From Palsa-504 sp963847965 (GTDB taxonomy: Bacteria; Actinomycetota; Actinomycetes; Streptosporangiales; Streptosporangiaceae), in the NCBI GenBank assembly GCA_963847965.1, contig CAWKCG010000012.1:186001-250000 (forward strand): 64,000 bases of DNA. Direction: 5' to 3'. Both the position numbers and the translations under genes were made by a program. Below, in pieces: positions 40,774-50,257 of the stretch (position 1 is its first letter; every line of letters starts with the position of its first letter). The notes under the pieces are model-generated. The model did no database searches. It was not told the DNA's origin and saw nothing but the letters and a program-made list of their open reading frames with translations.

Positions 40774-43341
40774 ATGCATTCGGCCACCGCTTTGCTCAGC
40801 GGTAACCTGCCCGCAGAGCCGAACAGCTTCATCGGGCGCGAGCGCGACCTAGCCGAGCTGGCCAGGCTCCTCGGTGAGGTTCGGGTGCTGACGCTGAGCG
40901 GCCCCGGTGGCATCGGCAAGACCAGGCTCGCGGTCCGGCTCGCGCGTGACGTGATCGACACGGACGGTGCGGCCGACGGGATCGGCCTCGACGAGGCGTG
41001 GCTGGTCGAGCTGGCCGACTGGCACGGGCAGACGGCCGACCTGGTTGCCGCCACGATCGGCGTACGCGAGGAGCAGGGCGTACCGCTCGCGCACACGCTG
41101 GCCGAGGCCCTGCGCTCGCGGCACCTGCTGCTGGTGCTCGACACCTGCGAGCACCAGGTCAGCGACTGCGCCACGCTCGTGCAGCTGCTGCTGGCGCGGT
41201 GCCCGTGGCTGCGGATCATCGCCACGAGCCGCGAGCCGCTGCGAGTCCGCGGCGAGACCGTCTGGCGGGTGCCGCCGCTAGACCTGCCGCCCGAGGGCGC
41301 CGTCGCCGCGGACGTGACTGCGCATGAGGCCGTCCGGCTCTTCGCGGCGCGGGCGGCGGGCGCCAGGCCCGGTTTCACCCTGACCGAGGAGAACGCGGCG
41401 CCGGTGGCCCGACTGTGCCGGACGCTGGACGGCATCCCGCTGGGCATCGAGCTGTCCGCGGCGCGGGTGCGGGCGCTGTCGGTCGAGCAGATCGCCGACC
41501 GGCTGCGCGACCGGTTCCAGCTGCTCGACTCGGGCGACCGGACCGCGCCGCCCAGGCAGCAGACGCTGCGGGCCACCGTGGACTGGAGCTACGAGCTGCT
41601 CGACGAGCCGGAGCAGACACTGCTGCGCCGGCTGGCCGTGTTCTCCGGCTGGAACCTGGACATGGCCGAGCAGGTGTGCTCCGACGACCTCATCCCGGCC
41701 GACGCGGTGCTTGGCCTGCTCATCTCCCTTATCGACAAGTCGCTCGTGGTGCTGGACGGCGAGGCCGCCGGAGACGCCAGGTACCGGCTGCTCGACACGA
41801 TCAGGGAGTACGCCGCCGAGCGGCTCGCCGCCGCGGGCGAGCAGGACGCGCTGGCCCTGCGGCATCGTGACTGCGTGCTCACGCTGGTCGAGAAGACCGC
41901 CGACAAGATGTTCCGCCGCGGTGCACCGCCCTGGCCGGTGCGCCTGGCCATCTTCCGCCGCGGCATCGTCGAGTACGGCAACTTCCGGATCGCGCTGGCC
42001 ACGTGCCTGGCGCACGGCCACACCGACGAGGGACTGCGGCTCTGCACCGGGCTGCGGAACATGTGGGTCCCGCACGGCGACCAGCGCGAGGCGGCCTCCT
42101 GGTTCGACCGGTTCCTGGCCGCCGATGCCAGCGACGTTTCTCCCCGCGTGCGGGGACGGGTGCTGGCCGGCCGCGCGGACATCGCCTTCGACCTGCAGGA
42201 GTACGACGTGCTGCTCCGCAGCGCGCAGCAGGGCCTGGAGCTGAGCCGGGCGTGCGGCGATGACGTCACCGTGCCGACCGCGCTGCGGGTCCTCGGCCAG
42301 GCCGCCCTGCGGGCGGGCCGGGTCGGCGACGCCACCGCGCTTATCGACGAGGCCGTCACCGCGGCCGAGGCGGCGGGCAACGACTGGGAGACGGGGCTCA
42401 CGCTGGCCGCCAGGGCCGCGATCGCGGTCCGCCAGGGCAAGCTGAAGTCGGCGCAGCGGTCGTACGAAGCCGCGCTCGACGTACTCAGCGATAACGTCCG
42501 CTGGGGGGTGGCCCAGGTCCAGTACGGGCTGGGCACCGTCGCTCGGGCCCGCGGCGACGCCGACCTGGCGGTGCAGCACTTCGAGGACGCCGCGGAGATC
42601 TTCCGCGAGCTGGACGCACGGCCCGAGATAGCCCGCTGCCTGGCCGGAGTCGGCTGGATCGCGCTGAGCCGCGGCGACCTTGACCTGGCCGAGGACAGGC
42701 TGGCCGAAGCTCTGCGGCTGAACCAGGCGTCCGGGCAGCGGCTCGGCATCGCCCGCGGGCTTGAGGCGTTCGCGACGCTCGCGGCGGCCCGGCAGCAGCC
42801 CGAGCGGGCCGCCCGCCTGGCCGGAGCCGCCTGCCAGCTGCGCGAATCCCTCGGACACCCGGCCGGCCTCGGCTCCAAGGTGGAAGAAGTGCTCGAGCTG
42901 GCCCGTGACGGGCTCGGGGCGGCCACCGCCGCCGCCCTGTTCGCGGCGGGGCGCGAGATGACCGTCGAGCAGGCCACTGGGTACGCGTTCGCCGCGCAGG
43001 CCGACAGGTCCGGTCCCGGCCCCGGGCCCGCGGCGCCCGCCGGGTCGGCGGAGCCGAAAGAGCCCGCCTGGACCAACCCGGCGCGGCTGGCGGCCGTGTC
43101 GACGTCGCGTAACGACGCGGACGGATCTCACCTGGCCAGGGCCGCCTCGCCACTTACCCAGCGGGAAGCCGAGATCGTTCTCCTGATCGCCCGGGGCCTG
43201 ACAAACAAGGAGATCGCCGACGAACTGGTGATCAGCCCGGCGACCGCGGCGCGCCACGTGGCGAACATCCTCAACAAGCTCGGTTTCAGCAAGCGTGCAC
43301 AAGTTGCCTCATGGGCCGCGCGCCACGAGCCGCCCCGCTGA
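40774..43341 (+). CDS. Large ATP-binding LuxR-family regulator (NB-ARC, TPR, HTH)
   Basis: 855 residues from ATG 40774 (CAGAGGAGCC upstream). The AfsR/NB-ARC-like ATPase has Walker A GPGGIGKTR (43-51), LLLVLDTCEHQVSDC (Walker B), IIATSREPLRVRGETVWRVP and LDGIPLGIELSAARVRALSV. A winged helix (QQTLRATVDWSYELLDEPEQ) and TPR-like helices fill 330-700. The last 65 residues form the LuxR HTH: LTQREAEIVLLIARGLTNKE, IADELVISPATAARHVANIL. It is a STAND-type switch for an unknown signal. It stands alone, so targets are unclear; the downstream gene may be one. Confidence 0.93.
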   Translation: MHSATALLSGNLPAEPNSFIGRERDLAELARLLGEVRVLTLSGPGGIGKTRLAVRLARDVIDTDGAADGIGLDEAWLVELADWHGQTADLVAATIGVREEQGVPLAHTLAEALRSRHLLLVLDTCEHQVSDCATLVQLLLARCPWLRIIATSREPLRVRGETVWRVPPLDLPPEGAVAADVTAHEAVRLFAARAAGARPGFTLTEENAAPVARLCRTLDGIPLGIELSAARVRALSVEQIADRLRDRFQLLDSGDRTAPPRQQTLRATVDWSYELLDEPEQTLLRRLAVFSGWNLDMAEQVCSDDLIPADAVLGLLISLIDKSLVVLDGEAAGDARYRLLDTIREYAAERLAAAGEQDALALRHRDCVLTLVEKTADKMFRRGAPPWPVRLAIFRRGIVEYGNFRIALATCLAHGHTDEGLRLCTGLRNMWVPHGDQREAASWFDRFLAADASDVSPRVRGRVLAGRADIAFDLQEYDVLLRSAQQGLELSRACGDDVTVPTALRVLGQAALRAGRVGDATALIDEAVTAAEAAGNDWETGLTLAARAAIAVRQGKLKSAQRSYEAALDVLSDNVRWGVAQVQYGLGTVARARGDADLAVQHFEDAAEIFRELDARPEIARCLAGVGWIALSRGDLDLAEDRLAEALRLNQASGQRLGIARGLEAFATLAAARQQPERAARLAGAACQLRESLGHPAGLGSKVEEVLELARDGLGAATAAALFAAGREMTVEQATGYAFAAQADRSGPGPGPAAPAGSAEPKEPAWTNPARLAAVSTSRNDADGSHLARAASPLTQREAEIVLLIARGLTNKEIADELVISPATAARHVANILNKLGFSKRAQVASWAARHEPPR

Positions 43342-43580
43342 TCCGAAGTGGATCGCCCGCGCCACAAGATGCACACCAGAATGCACAGTTCGGCGCATGT
43401 GTACATAGGCCCCGCCGGCATAGCGTGCAATGGTCGCTCACGCAGGCGGTGCCGGGACCCGAGCCTGGCGCCACCGGTTCCCAAGGGGGGGTGGGAACCG
43501 GGCCAGCCGGCTGCGGCGGCCGGGCGGGTCCCGGCTCCACGCCTGGACCCGCCCGTCATGCACTCAGGCGGGAGGTTCTG

Positions 43581-44423
43581 GTGGAGTTCGGCGTCAGTGC
43601 CGTGGCGAGCATCGAGGCGGAACTGGATGCTCCGAGCGCGGGCGGGTCGCACCGGGCGATTACCGGGCACATCCTCCGGCTGGCGGACGGGGCAGGCTAC
43701 GGAGCCGCCCTCATCGACGCCGCCGACGGCACCGTGACCACGTGGCCCCAGTTCGCGCGCACGGTGCGCGCGGCGGCCCACGGGCTCGGCAGGCGCGGCG
43801 TGCGGGACGACGATGCGGTCGGCATCTTCGTCGCGGACGCGGCCAGCCACGCGGTGGCGGTCCACGCCGTGCGCGCGGCCGGCGCCGCCGCCTGGCCCAT
43901 CCGCCCCGCGGCCACCACGGCCGACATTGCCGCCCAGCTCAACGCCTGCCGGGCCAGGCTGCTGATCACCTCGGCCCCGCTGGCCGAACTCGCCATCGAG
44001 GCCGCGGAGCGGAGCTGGGTGCGCCAGGTATTCGCGTTCGGCGAGGCCGCGGCGACGACCCCGTTCGGCGACCTGCTCGACGCGGCGGAACAACCGCGGC
44101 GGCAGGAGAACGGCAGCGCCGACCGGGACCCGGGAACGGCACGGCAGGGCCCGGTGCCGATCTCTGACCTGGCCGGGCTCACCCTGGCCGGCGGGCCCAG
44201 GCTGACCCGCTGGGACGTGGTAGTGGCCGCGCCGCCGTGCGGCGAACCTGACGCCTATACCCTGCTGCTCGACCTCGCCCTCATCGCCGGGGCCACCATC
44301 GTGGCGGCGCCGACCGATCAGCTCACGGCCGCGATAAGCGCCTACCACGGCACCGCGGCGATAGCGCCCCGCGGGACTCGCGTCGAGGGCCTACCCGCGG
44401 CCCAGGTCTTCAGCGTCGGCTAG
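43581..44423 (+). CDS. AMP-binding enzyme N-domain-only protein
   Basis: 280 residues if GTG 43581 (VEFGVSAVASIEAELD) is the start; GGGAGG lies five bases upstream, and codons before it are low complexity. Residues ~25-200 resemble the N-terminal half of acyl-CoA/4-coumarate-CoA ligases: YGAALIDAADGTVTTWPQFA, AHGLGRRGVRDDDAVGIFVA, AVHAVRAAGAAAWPIRPAAT, LNACRARLLITSAPLAELAI. The ATP/AMP motif (TSGTTG-K) and the adenylation C-terminal domain are absent. It cannot be a normal ligase; a decayed gene or a binding/scaffold protein are options. Confidence 0.65.
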   Translation: MEFGVSAVASIEAELDAPSAGGSHRAITGHILRLADGAGYGAALIDAADGTVTTWPQFARTVRAAAHGLGRRGVRDDDAVGIFVADAASHAVAVHAVRAAGAAAWPIRPAATTADIAAQLNACRARLLITSAPLAELAIEAAERSWVRQVFAFGEAAATTPFGDLLDAAEQPRRQENGSADRDPGTARQGPVPISDLAGLTLAGGPRLTRWDVVVAAPPCGEPDAYTLLLDLALIAGATIVAAPTDQLTAAISAYHGTAAIAPRGTRVEGLPAAQVFSVG

Positions 44424-44460
44424 GATCCGAGGACCCCGGGCTGGTCGTAGGCCCCCCGGT

Positions 44461-44901
44461 TCACAGGTCGGGCGGGCGGTTCTCGTACGGGGTGCTGAGT
44501 ACCACCGTGGTGCGGGTCGAGACTCCGCCCAGGGTGCGGATCTGATTGAGCAGCTCCTCGAGCGCGAACGGCGAGCGGACCCGCACCTTGAGGATGTAAT
44601 TCTCATCTCCCGCCACGCTGTGACACGCCTCGATCGCGGCCAGGTGCTCTAGCCGCTGCGGCAGGTCATCAGGCGCCGCGGCGTCAAACGGCTTGATGGA
44701 AACGAAGGCCGTCAGCGGCAGGCCGACATCATCCGGGTTGAACACCGCGACATAACCCTTGATCACGCCGTCCTGCTCGAGCCTGCGCACGCGCTGATGC
44801 ACGGCTGACACCGAGAGCCCGGCCTGCCTGGCCAGCTCGGTGAAGCTCATCCGGCCGCTGCGGGCCAGCAGCGACACGATCTTGCGGTCAATGTCCTCCA
44901 C
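44461..44901 (-). CDS. Lrp/AsnC-family transcriptional regulator
   Basis: 146 residues. HTH: IDRKIVSLLARSGRMSFTEL, ARQAGLSVSAVHQRVRRLEQ, DGVIKGYVAVFNPDDVGLPL. RAM (AsnC ligand) domain: CHSVAGDENYILKVRVRSPF and LLNQIRTLGGVSTRTTVVLS. Forms octamers that sense amino acids. It is divergent from the PAC2 gene (114 bp). Confidence 0.93.
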   Translation of the reverse strand: MEDIDRKIVSLLARSGRMSFTELARQAGLSVSAVHQRVRRLEQDGVIKGYVAVFNPDDVGLPLTAFVSIKPFDAAAPDDLPQRLEHLAAIEACHSVAGDENYILKVRVRSPFALEELLNQIRTLGGVSTRTTVVLSTPYENRPPDL

Positions 44902-45014
44902 GTGGTCACGTTAGCGCTCCTGGCGCGGCGACGTTAGGACCCTCGCCGGGGCAGCCGCGCCCGCCCGGGTACCGGCGGGCGGCAGCAGCCGCCGGGCCGT
45001 GAGAAACTGTAAGG

Positions 45015-45977
45015 GTGCAGCGGAATCCGGAGGAACTCTACGAACTCGGTCCCGCCGCGCCCGATATCGCGAATGCGCCGATGCTGCACTACCTCGAGGG
45101 CTTCATCGACGCGGGGAACGCGGGCCGCCTGCTTGCCGAGCACGTGCTGCGGAGTTTCCCTCATGAGACCGTGGCGCGGTTCGACGTCGACCGGCTCATC
45201 GACTACCGGTCCCGGCGCCCGCTGATGACCTACGACAACAGCCGCTGGGAGAGCTACGAGGTACCTGAGCTGGTCCTTCACCGGCTGCACGACGCGGCCG
45301 GGCGGCCCTTCTTGCTGCTGATGGGACCCGAACCCGATCACGAGTGGACGCTGTTCACCGAGGCCATGCTGAGTCTCTGCACGCGCCTGGAGACCGGCCC
45401 GGCGATCGGCTTCCTCGGCATCCCGGCCGGGATGCCGCATACGCGGCCGCTCGGGGTGATCGCGCACGCGACCCGCGAAGGCCTGGTCACCGGGCACCAG
45501 CGGCTGCCCACCCGCATCCAGGTGCCCGGCAGCGCGCCTGCCCTGCTGGAGTTCCGGTTCGGCGAGGCCGGGCGGGACGCACTCGGATTCGCCGTGCAGG
45601 TGCCGCACTACCTGGCCCAGACCCTTTATCCTCCGGCGGCGCTGGCCCTGCTCGGCTCCGTGATCCAGGTGACCGGGCTCGACATCCCCGACGCCGAGCT
45701 CCGCGAGGCATCGGACCGGATCAACGAGGCCATCGAACGCCAGGTCGCCGAGTCCGCGGAGGTCGGCGAGCTGGTCCGCGCGCTCGAGCAGCAGTACGAC
45801 ACCGTGGCCCAGGCCATGCTGGCCCAGGGAGGTGACGCCGACCTGGGCGCCGGCCTGCTGGCCGACGGCGAGACCATGCCCACCGCCGATGAGCTCGCCG
45901 CCCAGTTCGAGCGGTTCCTGGCCGAGAACCAGGGCCGCATCGACCCGCCGGGATCCCCCGGCCCCCCCGAGAGGTAA
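45015..45977 (+). CDS. PAC2-family (proteasome assembly chaperone-like) protein
   Basis: 320 residues from GTG 45015. PMLHYLEGFIDAGNAGRLLA, RFDVDRLIDYRSRRPLMTYD, FLLLMGPEPDHEWTLFTEAM, GFLGIPAGMPHTRPLGVIAH and FAVQVPHYLAQTLYPPAALA are the PAC2 pattern of actinobacteria. The C-terminal third is a charged helix with QYDTVAQAM and a Pro-rich end. The family is widespread near proteasome genes, but none are here. Function uncertain. Confidence 0.9.
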   Translation: MQRNPEELYELGPAAPDIANAPMLHYLEGFIDAGNAGRLLAEHVLRSFPHETVARFDVDRLIDYRSRRPLMTYDNSRWESYEVPELVLHRLHDAAGRPFLLLMGPEPDHEWTLFTEAMLSLCTRLETGPAIGFLGIPAGMPHTRPLGVIAHATREGLVTGHQRLPTRIQVPGSAPALLEFRFGEAGRDALGFAVQVPHYLAQTLYPPAALALLGSVIQVTGLDIPDAELREASDRINEAIERQVAESAEVGELVRALEQQYDTVAQAMLAQGGDADLGAGLLADGETMPTADELAAQFERFLAENQGRIDPPGSPGPPER

Positions 45978-46013
45978 GCCCGCCCGCTGAATCGCAGGGG
46001 GAGGAACCTGATC

Positions 46014-46721
46014 ATGTCTGTCAAGAGCACGGTCGCTGCGGCCGGCGCGACGCTGGCCGTCGTCGGCGGTGCTGCCATGGCCGCTACGCCCCCGGCGAAC
46101 GCGGCCACGCCGCAATGCGGCCAGAGCTGCGTTGAGCTCTACGGCGGCATACCCGCCACCCGGAATAACCCGAGCTTCGTCATCGACGCGTTCGACCAGG
46201 GTGAGTCCACCGGCACGCCCGTCATCCTGTCCGGCATCAGCAGCACGGACCCAGGGGAAGACTTCACCATCGTCCTGCAGGCCACGGTCAATGAGTTCTT
46301 CCAAGCCGATCTGGTCAGCGCGCTGTTGAACCAGAACTACGGCGGCGATACCGCGTTCGAGCTCCAGTACACGCCCGGCGGCTCTCTAACCGGCCAGTGC
46401 GTCGGCGTCGCGGCACCTGCGACCACAGGGGAGAAGGTTAGCCTCCAGCCCTGCGGCTCAAGCGGCCAGACCGTCTGGATCGTGGACTCCTCGGCGTTGA
46501 TCACCGGCTCCTTCGTCCCGCTGATCAACGGCTCTGACACCGACCTCTCTAAACCCTTCGTGCTCACCTACCCGTCCGGTTCTTCCCCGACCGACCAGCC
46601 GGCCCCGCAGCTCGAGGTCGCGAACCTGCAGGAGAACTCCGGACAGGTCCCCGACAACCAGTTGTGGCGCGCGCTCAGCGGCATGCTCGACGCCGACTTG
46701 TCCATCGCCCAGCCCGGCTAA
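46014..46721 (+). CDS. Secreted protein of unknown function
   Basis: 235 residues with a Sec signal peptide (SVKSTVAAAGATLAVVGGAA, cleavage after ANA/ATPQC). The mature part has two Cys near CGQSCVELYGG and a Cys pair in LTGQCVGVAA and LQPCGSSGQTVWIVDS. The latter resembles the 'QxW' repeats of ricin-type lectins, only weakly. No enzyme motif is visible. It lies 36 bp after the PAC2 gene and has a ribosome site GGGGGAGG. Confidence 0.78.
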   Translation: MSVKSTVAAAGATLAVVGGAAMAATPPANAATPQCGQSCVELYGGIPATRNNPSFVIDAFDQGESTGTPVILSGISSTDPGEDFTIVLQATVNEFFQADLVSALLNQNYGGDTAFELQYTPGGSLTGQCVGVAAPATTGEKVSLQPCGSSGQTVWIVDSSALITGSFVPLINGSDTDLSKPFVLTYPSGSSPTDQPAPQLEVANLQENSGQVPDNQLWRALSGMLDADLSIAQPG

Positions 46722-47081
46722 CATCACCACCGACGCCACCGCCGTCTGGGTGCCTCCTGTGTGCCACAAGCCCCGAACCTCCGCGCCTTGCCGGCCATGC
46801 TCGCAGCAGCGTGTCGGACCATGAACGTGGCCTCGATCACCAGAGGTTGCGCTGGACTGGCCGGGGCCGCGAGCAGGTCGGTGCGCTGAGTCACTTCCCA
46901 GGTCTCGGCCGTGGTGGTCCGGTCACCATGGGGCCGATCTCACCCGTCGAAGCTGTTCCTGTTTTCGGATTCTTGTTTTTACGTGTGCTGGAGCATCATA
47001 ACGTGCCGATGGACAGGGGTCTGCCGCGCGGGATAGGCTGCGGGGTGACCGAGGTCAGGTCGGCCAGGTCTGGGGGGTTTT
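46722..47081. other. Intergenic region, no gene seen
   Basis: 360 bp with no supportable frame. An AT-richer stretch at about 46965-47010 (TTTTCGGATTCTTGTTTTTA) is a probable promoter for the following lipoprotein gene, whose ribosome site is GGGGGG at 47070-47078. Confidence 0.55.
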
Positions 47082-48095
47082 ATGAGGAAGAGCACATTTA
47101 TCATCGCTGTGCTGGCCGCGTTCGCGGCGGTGCTCGCCAGCGCAGGCTGCTCGGCGGCGCACGTGCAACCGGGAGTCCAGCCGCACTCGGCTGCGGCGCA
47201 CACACCGAGCAGCGCGAGTGCGCCAGCAGTCGTACCGAGTCCGAGTCCAGCGGCTACGGCAATCCCGCTGGGGATATGGAATGCGGTCTCTACCTCAGAC
47301 CCCGCCGACGTGTACGGCCAATATTCCATCACCGAGTCGGACGGCCAGTACATCCTGACGACGAATACCGCGCTGAAGCTGGTCGGCGGCCTGCCAAACG
47401 GATGCTCCCTGCCGCCCGGCACCGAAGAGGCCACATTCTCCACATCCTCCACGGACGGCAATGGTCCCGCTATCTACCAGGGCAGCGAGAAGTACTGGTA
47501 TACGAATACCTGCGGGTACTCCGATACGTATCCGGCCACCCTGGGGGTGCTTTCCGCTAACAAGATGGCACTGACGGACGCGGTCACCCTTATAAGAGCC
47601 GGAAGCACGCTGTCGCAGCCGTCTACGGCTCCGTCCTCGCCTGTTGCCTCGCCAGGCAGCGCAACACCTAGCGCCCCGGCCACGACGCCATCCGCAGTGA
47701 GTACCGTAGCGAGTACCGGGGGACTTACCGGTACATGGGTCGGCATGACGACCGGTGTAGGCGCAGGACCGCAGCAGCCTGGGGCTTTCACAGTAGGCAT
47801 CACCAAGTCCGGCGGGGATTACAAGATGACGTCGATAAGCCTCATCCCCTTTCCAGACCTTGATGGTTCATCATGCACTATCCCTTCAGGGGTAGAGATC
47901 GCCTACTTCCCAGAGACACCAGATCAGGGCGTCTATTCCGGGCGGCTACAGGCCTGGGTCCCGAACAGCAAAGGGGCCTGCGTGCCCGGGCCCTGGCAAG
48001 TAGAGATCTTCACGGCCACCACTGACGGGAAAATCACGATGAATGTCGCTCCCCTTGACGGGGAACTTACTACCCTCACGAGATACGACGAGTAG
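47082..48095 (+). CDS. Lipoprotein with two similar beta domains
   Basis: 337 residues. Signal peptide with lipobox ASAGC, a Ser/Pro/Ala linker, then a first domain from GIWNAVSTSDPADVYGQYSI to about residue 160 and a second from GTWVGMTTGVGAGPQQPGAF to the end. The two share 'G-W...Y.I...GxY', a Cys followed by PxGxE, and a Y-G-W strand, which suggests an internal duplication. A second Ser/Pro/Thr-rich linker (~170-212) separates them. It would sit on the outer face of the membrane. No family is recognised; codons are less GC-biased than neighbours. Confidence 0.78.
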   Translation: MRKSTFIIAVLAAFAAVLASAGCSAAHVQPGVQPHSAAAHTPSSASAPAVVPSPSPAATAIPLGIWNAVSTSDPADVYGQYSITESDGQYILTTNTALKLVGGLPNGCSLPPGTEEATFSTSSTDGNGPAIYQGSEKYWYTNTCGYSDTYPATLGVLSANKMALTDAVTLIRAGSTLSQPSTAPSSPVASPGSATPSAPATTPSAVSTVASTGGLTGTWVGMTTGVGAGPQQPGAFTVGITKSGGDYKMTSISLIPFPDLDGSSCTIPSGVEIAYFPETPDQGVYSGRLQAWVPNSKGACVPGPWQVEIFTATTDGKITMNVAPLDGELTTLTRYDE

Positions 48096-48173
48096 AGCAG
48101 CATGTCCCGGCAGAACCGCTCCCACGTCTTCGCCGTCCCTCGCTGGGGGTGAGCTAGGCCAGCAGCACAGCAC

Positions 48174-49300
48174 CTAGCCGACGACGAGCAGTTCGCGCGG
48201 GGAGTGGTTGAGCCGCTCGTACCCATCCGGGGTGCACACGACGATGTCCTCGATGCGCGCGCCGTGCGGACCGGGGTAGATCCCCGGTTCGACCGAGAAC
48301 GCCATGCCGGGCTCGAGCACCTCGGCGTTGCCGGCCACGATGTACGGGTCTTCGTGCGTTTCCAGCCCGATCCCGTGGCCGGTCCGGTGGAAGAACGCCG
48401 CGCCGTAGCCGGCCGAGGTGATCGGCTCGCGCGCGGCCGCGTCAACCGACTCGGCGGTGACGCCCGGGCGCACGGTCGCGCACGCCGCCTCCTGGGCGTC
48501 GAGCAGGACCTTGTAGTAGTCGGTGAACTCCGCGGGCGGCTCGCCAATCGCGTACGTCCGGGTGCTGTCCGAGCAGTACCCGGAGGGCATCGTGCCGCCG
48601 ATGTCCACGACGACGACATCGCCGGCGGCCAGGACCCGGTCGGACACGTCATGGTGAGGGCTCGCGGCGTTGGGGCCGGAGGCCACGATCACGAAGTCCA
48701 CCGTGGCGTGCCCCTCGGCGAGGATGGCCTCGGTGATGACCGAGCCCACCGCGCGTTCGGTCAGCCCGGACCGCAGCCACTCAGGGACGCGCGCGTGCAC
48801 GCGGTCGATGGCGGCGCCCGCCTCGCGGAGGGCGGCGACCTCGGCGGTGGTCTTCCTGACCCGCAGCGGGCGCAGCGCGCCGGAGGCGAGCACCAGCCGG
48901 GCGGCGGGCAGCGTGTCGCGGAACCTCAGCACGAACAGCGCCCACATCCGGTCGGACAGGCCGACGGTCCCGGCGTTCGGCAGGCGGGCGGCGACCATGC
49001 CGAACGGGTCGGCGGTCTCCTCCCAGGGCACTATCTCCACGCCGAGGAGCAGGCCGGCGACGCCTGCGCCGCGGGCAGCTCCAGGCGCGGCACGAACAGG
49101 GCCGGATCACCGTATGCCGGGATGGCCAGGCAGGTCAGCCGTTCCAGCTGCTTGGCGTCGTACCCGGTTACGTACCGCAGGTCGGGACCCGGAGTCAGGA
49201 GCACGGCGTCCAGCCCGGCCGCGCGGGCGGACTCGCGCACGAGGTCCACCCGGCCCGCGGGATACAGGTCGCCGGTGGTCGGGGAAGAGTCGGTCGTCAC
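48174..49300 (-). pseudogene. M24-family Xaa-Pro peptidase, split by a -1 frameshift
   Basis: From ATG 49300 the creatinase-type N-domain (AAGLDAVLLTPGPDLRYVTG, YGDPALFVPRLELPAAQAS) runs into a stop at 49031. The rest lies in the other frame: VEIVPWEETADPFGMVAARL, then the catalytic domain with metal ligands in VVDIGGTMPSGYCSDSTRTY, FHRTGHGIGLETHEDPYI and MAFSVEPGIYPGPHGARIED. One base is missing near 49045-49075. Restored it is ~375 residues, normal for aminopeptidase P/prolidase-like enzymes. It overlaps or abuts the exonuclease gene upstream (10 bp). Real null mutation or sequence error. Confidence 0.85.
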
Positions 49301-49309
49301 GGTTTGATG

Positions 49310-50218
49310 CTAGGCCCGGCACACCGCCGTGAGGAACTGGGTGAGCGAAGAGCCCAGTCCCCACTTCTCGCCAAGCTCCCTAAGCCGTTCGGGATCGGGC
49401 GGCACGGCCGGGAGCTGCCCGTCCACGGCGGGCAGCGGAGCATCGTCGACCACCCGGACGACGGACAGCGCGATGTCCAGGTAGCCCCTGGCCCGCTCGA
49501 GCTTGTCCCTCGTGCCGCGGGGGAACCCGCCGTGGCCCAGGTCCAGGGCCCTGGTGATGCCGTCGATGCTGCCGAACGTGCGGATCAGCGCGGCCGCGGT
49601 CTTCTCGCCCACGCCGGGCACGCCGGGCAGCCCGTCGCTCGGATCGCCGCGCAGCGCCGCGAAGTCGGCGTAGGCGCGCCCGGGGATGTCGTACCTGGCG
49701 GTTATCGCCGCCTCGTCGATCACGTCAGGCCTGAGCAGGCCGCGCTGGGTGTAGATGACCCGGACGCCCCGGGCGTCGTCGACGAGCTGGAACAGGTCCC
49801 GGTCCCCGGTCACGACGTCGACCGGATCCGCGGAGCGCGCGGCGAGGGTCGCGATGACGTCATCGGCCTCGAAGCCGGGCTGCCCGGCGAGCGCCAGCCC
49901 GGCCGCGCGCAGCACCTCGTCGATCAGCGGTATCTGCGCGGTGAGCGCGGGCGGCACCACTTCGGACTCGCCGTCTGCGGCCACGCGGTGCGCCTTGTAC
50001 GAGGGGATGGCCGCGACCCGGAACGCCGGACGCCAGTCCGCGTCCAGGCACGCGACCAGCCGCGCGGGCCGCCGGGCCCTGACCAGCCGGCCGATGGCGT
50101 CGAGCAGCCCGCGGACCGCGTTCACCGGCGTTCCGTCAGGCGCCCGGACCGTTTCCGGGACACCGAAGAACGTCCGGAAGTACAGCGACGCGGTATCGAG
50201 CAGCATGAGCGATCCCAC
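49310..50218 (-). CDS. 5'-3' exonuclease (PolA N-domain / FEN family)
   Basis: 302 residues. LMLLDTASLYFRTFFGVPET, ACLDADWRPAFRVAAIPSYK, GFEADDVIATLAARSADPVD, VVTGDRDLFQLVDDARGVRV and the helix-hairpin-helix GDPSDGLPGVPGVGEKTAAA. The acidic metal ligands (D7-like, EADD, TGDRD, GDPSD) are all present. Stand-alone exonuclease of the DNA polymerase I N-domain type, for Okazaki and repair flaps. Confidence 0.93.
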   Translation of the reverse strand: MGSLMLLDTASLYFRTFFGVPETVRAPDGTPVNAVRGLLDAIGRLVRARRPARLVACLDADWRPAFRVAAIPSYKAHRVAADGESEVVPPALTAQIPLIDEVLRAAGLALAGQPGFEADDVIATLAARSADPVDVVTGDRDLFQLVDDARGVRVIYTQRGLLRPDVIDEAAITARYDIPGRAYADFAALRGDPSDGLPGVPGVGEKTAAALIRTFGSIDGITRALDLGHGGFPRGTRDKLERARGYLDIALSVVRVVDDAPLPAVDGQLPAVPPDPERLRELGEKWGLGSSLTQFLTAVCRA

Positions 50219-50257
50219 GTGGCCATCCTGTCATCCGCAGGCCGGCAGCAAGGCCAT

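Noticed and set aside
41278..43302. Long open frame antisense to the LuxR regulator (and similar antisense frames at 3903-5447, 37266-38633)
   Set aside because: Long antisense frames are expected in GC-rich coding DNA; no family features and no ribosome sites.
46664..47560. Plus frame of 298 codons over the gap and the lipoprotein gene
   Set aside because: Shifted frame of two better genes; Arg/Gly-rich and without motifs.
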